Assembly (NCBI GenBank): GCA_024336345.1
Contig: JANFOG010000008.1
Location: forward strand, 1,798,001 to 1,862,000
DNA from: Mariannaea sp. PMI_226
Lineage: Eukaryota > Ascomycota > Sordariomycetes > Hypocreales > Nectriaceae
DNA length: 64,000 nt
Reading direction: 5' to 3'
A program made the position numbers and the translations under genes. Positions 23,901 through 36,079 of this stretch are shown piece by piece (the stretch's first letter is position 1; the number at the start of each line of letters is the position of its first letter). The notes under the pieces are model-generated. The model had not been told where the DNA came from, did no database searches, and worked only from the letters and a program-made list of their open reading frames with translations.

Positions 23901-24939
23901 GTGCCTGAACAAGACATGGCAGAAGAAGATTAACGAAGGCGAACCCGATCTTGCCCCTAACGTGAAGGCACTGATTCTTCACTCTAATCAGATGACCAAC
24001 TGGGTTGCAGAGATGATCCTTGCTCAGATGGATGTCAAGAAGCGTGTTGTTGTAATCAGGCACTTTGTGTCTGTTGCTGATGTGAGTTGCAGATACTGTC
24101 ACGCAGAGAGTTGCGTGATGCCTTTTTACTGACATTATTTGACAGAGGTGCCGTACTCTCAACAACTTTTCGACACTAACTTCCATCATCTCAGCATTGG
24201 GCACAGCACCAATTGCCCGTCTGAAGCGAACCTGGGATCAGGTACCTCAACGAACGCAGACTGTATTAGAGTCTATGCGTAGGGTGATGGCCAGCACCAA
24301 GAACTTTGGCGAGTATCGAGAAGCACTCCATGCCGCCAATCCACCCTGCATTCCCTTCTTTGGTATAGCATGACCCCCCCCCCCCCCTCCATCCCCAAAC
24401 ATTTAACCCGACCCCATGTTCCTTTTTGTTCTAACCCTAGTGCTTTTCGTATATAGGCGTCTACTTGACCGATCTAACCTTTATCGAGGATGGAATCCCT
24501 TCCATCATCAAGAAGACTAACCTGATCAACTTTGCTAAACGTGCCAAGACTGCGGAGGTTATTCGTGATATCCAACAGTACCAGAATGTCGGGTACTCCC
24601 TGCAACCGGTCCCCGAGTTGCAGGATTATATTTTAAGCAATATGCAAGCAGCTGGGGATGTGCACGAGATGTATGACAAGAGTCTCCAAGTTGAGCCTCG
24701 TGAGCGAGAGGATGAGAAGATTGTGAGGTATGTAGAACTGCGGAATCTTCCCTCATCTTACGGGAGGGTAATTGCATTCAATTAAGGGGGGGTCACATCT
24801 TATTCTGAACGAGTCGAGCCCCGAAATCATCTGCATTAGTTCTCTTTGAGACCAAAAAAAGACGGGAATACAAGGAATTGTGTGCTGACAATGTCGTTTC
24901 TCCGTTTATAGGGTGTTGGCCGAATCCGGATTCCTCTAA
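20902..24939 (+). CDS. cdc25: Ras guanine nucleotide exchange factor, SH3-WW-RasGEF_N-RasGEF (Cdc25 type)
   Basis: Five exons (20902-21723, 21796-24081, 24146-24362, 24457-24727, 24912-24939) encode 1207 residues; all joins keep frame. Domains: SH3 at about 70-124 (ALYDYEADD ... WWDG ... WFPSNYCQ), a WW-like motif at about 183-212 (DFWIPQATPDGRLFYYN), a RasGEF N-terminal module at about 789-900 (NNTFLLTYRSFTSARELFELL) and the catalytic CDC25-homology domain from about 946 (DIDVTEFARQLTIIESRLY). The final exon supplies only RVLAESGFL, a common C-terminal ending of this family. The product activates Ras by GDP release and feeds cAMP and morphogenesis signalling. The ATG at 20902 is the first in frame after stops; an upstream non-coding exon is possible. 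Intron 3 contains a long C run. Confidence 0.9.
24363..24456 (+). repeat. RasGEF intron 3 with poly-C tract
   Basis: The intron has a run of about 14 C at 24374-24387. The donor is GTATAG and the acceptor is TATAG. The splice join (CCC TTC TTT G|GC GTC TAC) restores a conserved RasGEF segment (PCIPFFGVYLTDLTF). Confidence 0.8.
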
Positions 24940-25764
24940 AGTAACAACCCTGTTACTGTACGAACCAAGAAACATGCATCCATGTTGTTTTGGAGCGATG
25001 CCATTATGTCTCAAGGATTCGACCCCCTCTCTCTTCCTGGGTTGTTCATTCGTTGCCTCAAGGTTAGTTCGGGCAACTCGTTGGTTGTTTTACGTTTATA
25101 CGGCACGACAACCGGGAATAGAAGCTGCACACGAGGACCAATTCATCAGTTTTGTTGCAGCCACAAGGCGAATGCAGGGCCCTAGCAAAAAATTATAATG
25201 AGCGGGAAAGAAGGGAAACGGAGATCCGGCCCGAAATGTGTGGTGTGGTCGACCGAAGAGAGCAATGGGGTGTAACCTTGCGACCGGGGTGTTTACGAGG
25301 GTGTTGGGAGGATGTCGGATCAAGATGGCCTAGTGTGCCGCGATGCTGCCTTGAAACATGGGGGAGGGGATGTATGGGGAAATGGGGAAGCGGGGGCTGG
25401 AAGTGAATCCCGCTGAGCCAAGCGAGTCTCGTTTCATTGAAAGACCTTTACTTTGCAATGGGCTCGGAGGTGAGAATTTGGCGCGATTTCAGACTTTTTT
25501 CCCTCTCTCTGTCTGTCTCTCTCTCTCTGTCTCTCTCTCACACTCTCTCTCACTCTCTCCCCCCTCTCTAGCACACACAAACGGAAGAAGAATTGAGCTG
25601 TGTGGGGATCATGGGAAGAGAGAAAGACAGATGTGACTGTAGGCTGATGGGCGGCAATTTTGCCAAATATAAAAAAAAGGGGGAGCCCCTGAATGCATAC
25701 ACACATATAAACTTGTTGTACCATAAACCACTTGAACTTATAGGGAGTAATGCATCATGATGGA
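24940..25764. other. Convergent 3' spacer, RasGEF / NLR
   Basis: No gene supported. A CT/GT-rich microsatellite occupies 25500-25568; the rest is presumably 3' untranslated sequence of both genes. Confidence 0.6.
25500..25568. repeat. CT-rich microsatellite
   Basis: Interrupted (CT)n with GTCT and CACT variants, about 65 bp, in the RasGEF/NLR 3' spacer. Confidence 0.85.
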
Positions 25765-28700
25765 CTACGGGAGTCTAGGCTTAGATTTGTTGTCTGTGAT
25801 GGAAAGTATAGCGCGTTGCTGGAGCAGCGACCTAACCATGCGCTCATGTTCAGTACTTGCACCTCGTTCGAGCAACAGCCTGACAACAGACCCATGATTC
25901 CCCAAAGCGGCTAGCCCAAGCGCCGTGGCTCTGGGCAGATTTAAATGCAGGGCCTCAGCACCTGACGAAAGCGGCGGATGGAGAGAGATATTGAAAGACT
26001 TATTTGCCTCAATATTGGCACCTCCCTCAATTAACAGCCTGACAACAGCCTCGTGCCCATTCTCAGCTGCCATCATAAGAGGCGTCTTATCCCGATATCG
26101 AGCCTCAATATTGGCACCTCGCCCAATTAGTAGCTTGACAATAGCCTCCTGCCCCTTCTCAGCAGCCTTCAAAAGCGGCGTATAACCATGCGCATCTGCC
26201 TCAATATTGGCACCTCGCCCAACTAGTAGCTTGGCAATAGCCTCATTCAACGGCTCGCAAGCTTTGAGTAAGGGTGTATAACCAAAAACATTTTTTGTCT
26301 CAATATTGGCGCCCTGCTCAAGTAGCAGCCTGACGATAGCCTCATGCCCCCACTCGCAAGCTTTGGATAAGGGTGTATCATCTATATCATCTTTTGCCTC
26401 AGTATTGGCGCCGTGCTCAAGTAGCAGCCTGATGACAGCCTCATGCCCCCCCTTGCAAGCTTTAAATAAGGGTATACAACCAAAACTGTCTTTTGCCTCG
26501 ATATTGGCGCCGTGCTCAAGTAGCAGCCTGACGATAGCCTCATGCCCCCACTCGCAAGCTTTGGATAAGGGTGTATCATCTATATCATCTTTTGCCTCAG
26601 TATTGGCGCCGTGCTCAAGTAGCAGCCTGACGATAGCCTCATGCTCCAACCTGCAAGCTTTAAATAAGGGTATACGACCCAAACTGTCTTTTGCCTCAGT
26701 ATTGGCGCCATGCTCAAGTAGCAGTTTGACAATAGCCTCATGCCCCAACCCACAAGCGCGGGATAAGGGTGCATAACCCATAAAATCTTTTGCCTCAGTA
26801 TTGGCGCCGTGCTCAAGTAACAGCCTGACGATAGCCTCATGCCCCAACCCGCAAGCGCGGGATAGAGATGTATAACCCTCATGAGCTTTTGCCTCAGTAT
26901 TGGCGCCGTGCTCAAGTAGCAGCCTGACGATAGCCTCATGCCCCGTCCTAGTAGCTTTTAGTAGGGGTGTCTGCCTATTTGAGTTTTTCGTCTCAATGTC
27001 AGCGCCGTGTTCGAGCAGAAGCCTGACGACGGCTTCGCGGTCGAAATAAACAGCGAGGGAAAGTGGCGTTCTCCTCTCCTTGTCAAGTGTCTCCTCAATA
27101 TCGGCGCCATGCTTGAGGAGGATTTTGACGAGAGCAAAATGGCCAAAGCGGGACGCAAGTTCTAGATGCGTGAGCATTGGCTTGTTTCCCCTCTTTTCAG
27201 CATTCCAATATATGCTAAACCATACTGAGTAGCTCTTAGAACTAGGATCGCTAATTCTTAGAGCAACAGGTGTAATGGCATCGCTTTCCATGATATTGGC
27301 CTCTCGGAAATGAGCAGCCCAAGATTCGGCTGAGTAGTCTAAGAAGACGGCATTATCGTCATTTTTTGGGAGATAGTTGAACAAGTCAAGATACTGCACG
27401 CAGAGTCTGGCAATAAGGGCGTGTGCGTCGCGCAAAGTGATAGAGTGGTGCCAGGGTAGCTGTGTTGGAACCCTTGTAGATGATGCTGTGTCGATGAGAA
27501 ACTCTCGGGCAGTTTGATGAAGAAAATATATCTTTCCAGAGTGAATTGAGATAAACAGCCCACAGCATGATCTGAGACGTATTTTGAAGTCTTCGTCATC
27601 CTCTAAATCGAGATAATGAGCGGCTTGCGATTCTCCGTCTAAATTCATAGCAACATTCATTTCCGCGAGCGTCAACGGTCGACTTGCAGCCAAGATGATA
27701 CTGAGGGCTTTCCGAACCGTCAGATCGTCCTTCGACTTGCAGAGGATTTGACTATATGCCTCGTTGACACTCCCAGGAACGGTTGCCATGATAGACCTGA
27801 CACCATTTAGTGTTTTTTTGAAGTGCATCTTCTCCAAGTAGTCAAAGACTAGGTACACCCAGAGATAAGTACGGTGTTTGATTTGCTGCAGTTCCTTTTC
27901 TATGTAGGTGCTGATTTGAGGTGATAAATCTCTCTTCTTGGATAGAATGTTGACTCGGTGCGTGATGACGTGGCTCACCTCTTTACTGATGGTGTCTGAC
28001 TCTTCTTCTCCTGGTATACGAATATAGGGAAAGGTATCCAATAGGCTGCGAAACTTTGACACAATTTGCTCATACGGGCGACATAAAAGAAGATACTTCA
28101 ACTTGCCGTGGTTTTTACGGTCGCCACGGAATTGACTCTCCACATTCCGCATCAGGTCCGCAAACTCTGATTCAGCACATTCGTCAAGTGCATCAAGTAC
28201 TATAATTGTACGTTCTGCTTGTGAATCTTGCGTAGCATTTTGTAGGATCATCCACAGCGAATTCGTAGAGTTGGCCAAGCCTGGCCCATCGTTGCGGAAT
28301 TGAGGCATCGCATACGTGATCAGAGATGGCTTTTTGGAGAAGAGCTGGTGAAGGAGTGCACAAAGCGCTTGCCGAACAGTGTTTTGATCTTGGTCTTTGA
28401 AGAAGAAGTAACAAATGGTCGCTGACCGAGACAGGCCATGATCGATGAGGTACTTGGCCAGTACTGACTTCCCGCAGCCAGGATCTGCGGTGACGAGCAA
28501 GGGGCCAGAGTCTTGCTCCAACCACCTTTGGAAGTGCTCGTGCTTGATGAACCACTGGCAGGTATTTTCAATTCTCTCCTCCACTCGGTCTTTATACCAC
28601 TCATATGTGATATCCTTACTGGCAGCTGTGAGACGGAAAAGCTGATGGCACTCCTGTTCTTCGTCGGTTCGCATCTTCTTGGCCAGATCTTTCTGGACTT

Positions 28701-30674
28701 GGAGTTGGTCTCTTGCGACGTCCAGGTGCTTTTCTGCAACTTTGTGGGAGGCTGTTCATATATGATTAAAACCTGTTGCTATTGCAATTGTTATAATTGG
28801 AACGCCATGACATTACCGGATAGAATATTGCGAATACTCTTCTCAGCTTCGACTCTGCTCGGATGCATTCGGCGGAGAAGCTCTCTTGCATAAGCAGCGG
28901 CCGCCATTGCCGCATATCCCTGCCACTCCTTGTTCTTATGCGAATCCGAATAGTCGCATATACCGCGGATGACTAGGCAAGGGAAGTGGTTCATTAGTCC
29001 TGCTGCTTCCATTTCAAAGCATAAGATGCCGTCTTCTGCAGCAAGCCTGTCTCTAACCGAAGCATCCTTCATCAACTGGTTCCCCGATGCGATAATGCCA
29101 TAGTGGATTGCCAGATTATCATCGCTTTCAGTACGCTCAGATCGAAGGACCAACTTTGATTCATCATTTCCACAGACTACCGCGCAACTTGACTCATCAT
29201 CAACAGGATGCAGCACTTCGGACCGATATAACCTATCGCTACTTGGGTGTGGTCGGCTGTATGACTTTCGCAACTTTGGCTTCTTTCGGAGAATGCCATC
29301 AACGGCCTCTTCAAGCTCATGACCGTCGCTTTCGTACTGACCGCTCAGTGCAGTGACCGCTGTGCGTACGACAACTGGGGGTTGGTTCAGAAACCCGGTA
29401 GGCTCAAAGGGCTGGCCTTGAATGGTTTTGCCAAAGTCGTATTGGAACACACCACTCTTCCCACCCCGAGGAGTGCTGACCACGACATCACCTAAGCGAA
29501 TATCGTTCTTTTTGCTCGGAGCGCCGCCACCGATCCCGACCATCAGCCCAACTCTGATATTGCAAAAGCTGTGCATCATGTCTCTCGCGACACTTGCAGC
29601 AGAGGATATGCCGTACTCCCCACCAGGCAAGACAGCAATGACGACGTTGTGTCTGCCCATTTTGCCTAGTGTATAGGCGTTATTGTCATTAGGAGACACG
29701 ACACTCGGTCCATCATGCACCTCGTCGAGAAATGCTCGTGCTGCAACGTATTCTGCTTGGATGGCGCATATCCAACCGATCGTGTAATCGTTAGGTTCTT
29801 TCATGAGTTGGCTTGAACGATGTGAATGGCTTGAACGAAGACTGCTTGGCGTCCCATCACCACCAGAGCTATTGAGTGTTTCCATCTGAGCAAATTGGGT
29901 TGAGTCGCATTCAGTTACAACGTCATTAGCTGTCGTTGTGGAATAAACTGAGGGAGGAGTGGTCAACCGCACACCACCATCGGAGCTCTCGAGTGTTTTC
30001 ATCTGAGCAGATATTGAAGAAAGTGGATGTTCTTGATGTGAACGATGACGATATTGAAAATGGATGGGAATTTCTGGGATGCCGGGTTGGATGTGGCTGT
30101 ACTCGTTCATATTTTCTTTAGGCTCATTCCTAGGTCGATGTGAATGATGCAAAGGACGTGAAGGGAGGACCCTTGGCTGCGAAACACTGAACAAAGCGGG
30201 ATAATTAGGTAACGGAAGACATTCGTCATCAAGAGGACTTGGATAACTGGTTGTCGCCTCCTGATAAATAGGACGTCTAAGATATTCTTCTCCTATTGCT
30301 ATTGGAAGGGGCAAATAGGCTTCGGACTCATATTTCGAGGACTTTGAAGATCTAGATGATGTGATTGACGGGGTTCGGGCCGCATCCATTGGAAGGGACA
30401 CATGGGTTTCTTCGGACTCGGATTTCGAGGATTTTGAAGATCTAGATGATGTGATTGACGGGGTTCGGGCCGCATCCATTGGAAGGGACACATGGGTTTC
30501 TTCGGACTCGGATTTCGAGGACTTTGAAGATCTAGATGATGTGATTGACGGGGTTCGGGCCGCATCCATTGGAAGGGACACATGGGTTTCTTCGGACTCG
30601 GATTTCGAGGACTTTGAAGATCTAGATGATGTGATTGACGGGCTTTCGGCCGCATCCATGGCGAACCTTGCCAT
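25765..30674 (-). CDS. NLR-like protein: tandem Ser-rich repeats, nucleoside-phosphorylase-like domain, NACHT, ankyrin repeats
   Basis: Exons are complement 28817-30674 and 25765-28751 (intron 28752-28816, GTAATG...ACAG), giving 1614 residues. Residues 6 to about 125 are built from a 30-residue Ser/Lys/Glu-rich unit in four copies, then a His/Pro-rich linker. Residues about 295-600 form a purine/uridine phosphorylase-like domain ([62 protein letters not shown]). NACHT follows: Walker A ADPGCGKS near 706 and Walker [11 protein letters not shown] near 801. About 13 ankyrin repeats fill 1145-1595. This is the standard PNP-NACHT-ANK plan of fungal NOD-like receptors, thought to act in non-self recognition and cell death. 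The first ATG in frame is at 30674; an upstream exon cannot be excluded. No obvious effector partner gene adjoins it. Confidence 0.9.
26210..27060 (-). repeat. High-identity 99-bp ankyrin-encoding repeats
   Basis: Consecutive 33-residue ankyrin units with the consensus [19 protein letters not shown]. Two-unit (198-bp) higher-order copies are present: bases 26315-26432 and 26513-26630 are identical over 118 bp. Such identity points to recent duplication or gene conversion, as is known for the repeat domains of fungal NLRs. Confidence 0.9.
30313..30659 (-). repeat. 90-bp coding minisatellite at the NLR N terminus
   Basis: Units begin at 30361, 30451, 30541 and 30631 on the plus strand, with a partial diverged unit before 30361. 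Units 30451-30540 and 30541-30630 are identical; 30361-30450 differs from them at one base. The unit is 30 codons and encodes a Ser-rich segment ([16 protein letters not shown]). Confidence 0.92.
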
Positions 30675-31399
30675 TTGGGCAAGTTGGATAACCGCATTCA
30701 ATCGCACAGCTGGCACCGGTAGTAGTGATTCTGAGAGAGATCTTAAATAGAGATGTGACAGCCGTAGAATGATAGGTTTGGGGAACAACAATAACTAGGA
30801 GAGAATATGTGCTGATTGACACAAAAAGAAAGTAGAGCAATGAAAAAACACTCAGTCATGTAGCGTGAGAAGTAGGCAAGGCTTGAGATCGGTTGGCAGC
30901 TGAGGTGGCCCTTCCTGACATTTGCACATTCGGCATAAGTTTCTTCCACCCAATTGTGTAGCTCTCACGCCTCAGCTGGTTGCGCTTTCTCCCCGCCAAT
31001 CATTGACTTATTGAGAACGCCATGCAGAATATGACCCGTGACTTCTGTCGCAGATGACAGGGCGCTGGCACATCCGAGCCGCCATTCAAACATTTCGTCT
31101 ATTCATTTCTCGGCAAAGTGTAATGGGAATAATCACTCCTGTCAATGTCAACGCCAAAAGCGTTACTTAGATTACCCATTAATAAATTGCTTTCACAGAT
31201 CAATGGTGGGAGTGGAGAGGACAGATGGGAAAGATGCCAGCAAGAACCAGCTCCTGATTAATACACTACACCCAATAGCCCTGGATACTCGAAATGGATC
31301 CAAGAATGTCCACCCTCAAGCAGATCAAAGCAAACAAAAGAACAAGTTCATACATGATCGCGTATAAGCACGCAGAATCGTGACACGTCATACATACAT
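30675..31399. other. Upstream region of the NLR gene and 3' flank of the next gene
   Basis: The frame stays open to 30791 without an ATG, so a hidden first exon or a longer leader is possible. Otherwise I see no coding signal. Confidence 0.5.
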
Positions 31400-32478
31400 T
31401 TAGTCCTTGGAAATGTGCAATTTCTCCTTGATTCGATGGCCGAGGCTGGGCTTGTCCTTGTGGCCATGGCTACCACCAGAGCCTTCACTGTCCGGTTGAT
31501 TGCCCTTCTGTTCCAAGAGACCTGGGCCAGGTTAGTGAGTAACTGCGCTCAATAAAGAGTAGAGCCCAAAGACATATCAGGCTTCTTTGGGGTTGAGTAA
31601 ACTTACGATCTGCCTCACGTCCAGCACCGGGTTTGGTAGCATCAAAGTCTCCTCCATCGGCAGCAAAGCCACTTGAGCGAACATACTCTTGGCCAGTACC
31701 CTCTGATTTTTCACTTTCAGTATTGCTCTCCTTCTCGGCAAGCTTGGATTCGCCTAGAGGCTTTGGTTCTGGGACGTTCGTTTGTCTCGAGTTGGAAGTT
31801 GTGTTCTCAAAGGCGGTTTCTTGGGGCTGGGATGTCTCCTCTGGTCGAGAAGCAAAACTCTCCTGGGGTCGTGAGTCGAAGCCTTCGAGGCCTTGAGTGC
31901 GGTCACTGCCGGACTTCTGGGCAAAGTCAGGAGCATTGGCAGACGATTCATCGCGGAACTCGGAGGTGGAGGTGGAAGTCGCCTTGGGGAACTGCTCAGA
32001 GCTGCGACCTTCAGTGTCGTACATGCCAGATGTGGTGTTTTCCGTTGACTGTGGCATAGATTGGTTCTCGCGGGAGTATTGCGGGACTGCAGCACTGTCT
32101 CGAGTATACTCGGCGGTGGAAGTGGGAGCACCCTCGGTGGAAGACAAGGGGAGGTATGTATCCTCACGAGCAGCCTCGCGGTTGGACTCGGGATTGTTTG
32201 TGTTCTCGTAGCTACTCGCTTCAGTGCGGCCTTCTTTACGACCCTCTAGGGAATGCTCAAGCTGTTCTTGGCGGGCTGGCTCTAATGGGAGTTTAGTATG
32301 CGAACTTTGTATCTGAGAAGGCTGATGGACAACGAGGGGACGCACCCAAGTTACCAGCATCATAGGGCTCACCATGGGCGACGTCGCCTTGGGCTCCAGA
32401 AATGGGCTCCTTGTGGGCGTCCGGATCTCCCCATACAGCCTTGGCGGCAGCGGCAGCAGCAGCGTTCAAGCTCTCCAT
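31400..32478 (-). CDS. Hydrophilic, probably stress-related protein of unknown function
   Basis: Exons are complement 32355-32478, 31607-32281 and 31400-31521, encoding 306 residues. Introns 32282-32354 and 31522-31606 have GTAACT/TTAG and GTAAGT/CCAG borders and keep frame. The N terminus is Ala-rich (MESLNAAAAAAAKAVWG, then KEPISGAQGD and GEPYDA). The centre is very rich in Ser, Thr, Glu, Gln and Asn with little hydrophobic sequence, so it is probably disordered. The C terminus is a basic, conserved-looking segment (KPSLGHRIKEKLHISKD). No signal peptide, membrane segment or enzyme motif. The composition resembles LEA/stress proteins common in filamentous fungi, but function is not established. 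Confidence 0.75.
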
Positions 32479-35400
32479 CGTGACTAGTTGTGTATGTGTG
32501 TGTGTATATGTGTGTATAGGCGTGTGAGCAGGGGTATAATATTTAAAGGTATCTCCAAAATGTTTGTTAAGTTTGTTTAGGCTATGGAAATATGTAGGGA
32601 ATGAGAGTTTGAGGCGATGGCATGTCTACTATATACCAATATTTAAGTTGACCAGAAGCTGGGCGAGTCTCGACACACTGTAACGATCTACAAACTTGGC
32701 CAACAACACTGACGTCTTTTTTGTCTCAATGTACTGTGTGACATCGGTGGCCCGGGTTGACGCTGTCAAACCGTGTCAGACTTGCACGCATTCACGCATT
32801 CCAGTGGCTGATGGCACACACAAGTGCCACCTCGAGGAGAAGATGGCATCCTGAGCGACTCCAATTCTGTGCAAAGGAACATAGGGCGGACGGATGTGGT
32901 GAAACCCTGTAGATCTATTGCGTGCGGTACATGGCAGCCAACTTCAAGCTATGACGCCTATATTGTTGATCGGCAGAGGTAAAAAACCGGCCTTTGGTGA
33001 CAGGCTTTGGGCCATGGCACGGCTTTTCTTCGTCCTGATCTTGATTGCGCTGCAGTGTGAGTATGGGAATAAGTGTATGACGTTGATGTTTGGCCGGGGT
33101 TAGGTACCAAAGCCTTGCACGCAAGAAATGCTTCCAGCTACTGTACTTGCACATGGGTGCCGAGCACCTTGATGTTCAAATAATATGTTACTGTCGGAGC
33201 GAGCCTTGTCAAAGGTAGCTGCCAGGAACGACGTCATCGGGGGGAGGGGCTCTCGCGATGGAACAGCTTGGAGAGTGTTGATGCCGATCTCATACCAAAA
33301 ACAGCCTCTCACTTTAATTAATCGCTTCCATTTTACTCACCCTGGTTCCCCAAGCACCATGATATCTCATTGCCTAGTGAATAAAACGGTTGATGATATT
33401 TTGAAGACTCTAATAACTACAATCTGGTATGCTTTCATTACTATATACTGAAGGAATAAACAAATGCCTTTATGCGTGGGATGCTGATGCTGATTTGGCA
33501 CCTAGGCACACAGTATAATCTGTATACCTGCGCGTGTCTGAGAGTGTGGTTCAAATCATCATTTGTATTCCGCTCTCCATATAATCTGTATATACTACAC
33601 CGATATCAATACGAAGAATCAACTCAAGTGTTTATAGATCTTTTCCTTTATTCCTCAATAATTATTGTGGTGTTTTCATACATCCTATTTCATCTTCAAC
33701 ACCATGTTCTTGTCGATCAATCCAGCTCTGACGCTACGCTCAAATACTCAAAATACTCAAAATAGGTTACCCTTTCTCCGCGGGAACGGGATGTGGGAGC
33801 TTAGTAAATTAAGCGAATTATTACCTAGAGTACCAACAAGCAGACAAACCAGGCTGTAAGTACGGAGTAAAGCTGGCCATATTTGAGTACCGGGGAGTCT
33901 ACGCAGTAGCACAGTTTTGCTGACAGGGTCTCGAGGTTAATTATCCAGATGGGGGGAACACACTGTATGTAGTTATACCGTAGCGACAGCAACTAGTTGT
34001 GGCTTATTTAGACCAGATGCGTCATGACGTGCACCCTGTCTTAGCGCTTACAACGGTCCAACCAATACACATCTGGTCCCCTTTTCTCGCTGTCATCTCA
34101 GGAAGCACGCGATGCGAGGAGATGAGAAAGCACTGAGCTACTTCAACTAAAGTATGCAGCACCAGGGTACTTGAAAGCTGGCTGAACCAGGGATACTGCT
34201 CTCCCTCAGCACCCAATCTGCCTTGCCCACAGTGTTCCCGTAGTATTGGACCAAAATATGTATTGATATTCTCCCCGCAAACTGTTTGGGCATATGTTCG
34301 AGAGAAAAAAGAACTGGATCACCCATTCTCAAGTGCCAGTAGTGGATAGAGTATATACACTAGGTGTGGAATCTGTTCGGAAGTACGGACTTATAGAATT
34401 ACTAGTACACCACTAACGGCTGCCTTTATTTTACGTCACCTAACAAGATACAGTGTACATGGCATTCCGTACTGAAGAATTTCTGCAAAGCAATGACTAT
34501 TCGCTCATTTGTTGGTCGCCAACTTGCCATCGGTCAATTGACTCCCTGGTTTAAGAGTGAGTGGGGGGACAGCCGGAGCGAGGAAGACTTGTTGTTATTG
34601 GTACAATCTTGGCACCCTTTGCTGGACAGATCCATGTTACTTTAGGATGACTGACAACACCATCCATCCGCCTGGGACTAGGGCAGCAGGTGGTGGTGGC
34701 AGAAATTTACCACTATGCACATTGGGTATGTGGCTTTGGTTGCTGATGATATTGATAACTTGCGCATGCCGCCAGCTCAGGATTCAGGCAGATGTTTCCT
34801 CATGGGCTGCACACACAGTATGCGAACCAATGATTGCAACACCGCCTGCCTGGTTGCTGCTGACCTTCTGGGGTCGACTCTGCAACTGACTACCTGCATG
34901 AGAACCTTCTGTTCCAGCACTAGATCTACCGGTACTTGCGTCTTCTCTTCCCCTATTCCCCCTCCTCGGTGTTCCTCCACCTTACTCAATCCGTCTTCTT
35001 CAGCATCCCACATTTTGAGGATATGCATCGAGTGGGTAATCAACGGTAAATGCTGTACATGGTGCCCTACGTACGTAAGGTACTTACAGCAGCTTCACGT
35101 ATCGTATCTAGTCACTTCCAGTACTGTAATTTGCCGGGAGTACATACTCTCCTTACGGGACTAGCCGGAACTTCCCTTTTCTTTCTTCTGAAACGCCTCA
35201 ACTGACAAGTCACTGGGAAAATAAGTGGGCGCGCATTACTCAGTTTCGTCAAGAAACCCTGGACCTTCCTCTGCAGCCCTGAAGCGCGTCCAGGCACTGA
35301 ATGTAACTACAGGTACAGATTACGCTTCGTAGCATATGCATATGGAAGGCTCTGGTGGGAAGTGCGCGGCTAGGATCCACCCAGGGAGTCCGAGCACACG

Positions 35401-35505
35401 TCGCGTCCTGGCAGGCAAGTAGGCGCCTCGAACCCCACCAGAACTTTCCACACCAATCTTCTTTCCGAGGCACTCTGAATCTACTGTACTCCGTACTCCG
35501 TACTG

Positions 35506-35535
35506 CGAAGGTAGGTAGGTAGGTAGGTACCTTCG
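35506..35535. repeat. GTAG tandem repeat inside an inverted repeat
   Basis: CGAAGGTA (35506-35513) pairs with TACCTTCG (35528-35535), with the loop made of GGTA repeats. A duplicated ACTCCGT lies just upstream (35489-35502). Confidence 0.7.
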
Positions 35536-36054
35536 GTACTCTTTCGGTCAATCTCACTACTTACTTGCTTTCTCTCTCAGCTCACTTCTCGGCTCCGATA
35601 GACTCGTATTAATCCATCACCCTTGCCTATACTGATATCAGAAAGCCCTTGCCGATATCACAGCATCTCATCTGATGACTGTGAGATGCAATGCACATGA
35701 ATGCACATACAGAGTGCAGATTAGTCTGGAATGTTTCTATGCCTACATAGTTCCCCAAATCCAAACGCATCACCGTTTAAACAGCCATTATTCAATTTCA
35801 CCCAACTTTGTTCGTTAATTAGTCTACTGCAAGCCAATTTTAGACTACGGTACAGTATGGTGTACAGTACGAACAACAAAGGGCTACCGTACCTTACTTG
35901 GGTACTTAGTCTACATCACCTTGGCTTCCATACCTTATGTTTCGTCTTGCAGTAGCTAAGCGGCCACTAACTAATAATCCGCACCTCCGCCCGCTTGGCC
36001 CTGCAACTTGGTTCCCAAAAAGGATCTTTTCTAGCATCCTACTTCTCATCGTCC

Positions 36055-36079
36055 CGTCTCGTCTCGTCTCGTCTCGTTT
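36055..36079. repeat. TCTCG pentanucleotide repeat
   Basis: About five GTCTC units in non-coding DNA upstream of the second Zn(II)2Cys6 gene. Confidence 0.85.

Noticed and set aside
25500..25568. CRISPR-like or satellite array
   Set aside because: It is a simple CT/GT microsatellite with no spacers.
26306..26776. Plus-strand repetitive 156-codon frame
   Set aside because: Antisense reading of the ankyrin repeats; its periodicity comes from the sense-strand repeats.
30361..30750. Plus-strand acidic repeat frame of 129 codons
   Set aside because: Complement of the 90-bp minisatellite. Attractive as a repeat protein, but the sense strand continues into the phosphorylase-NACHT gene.
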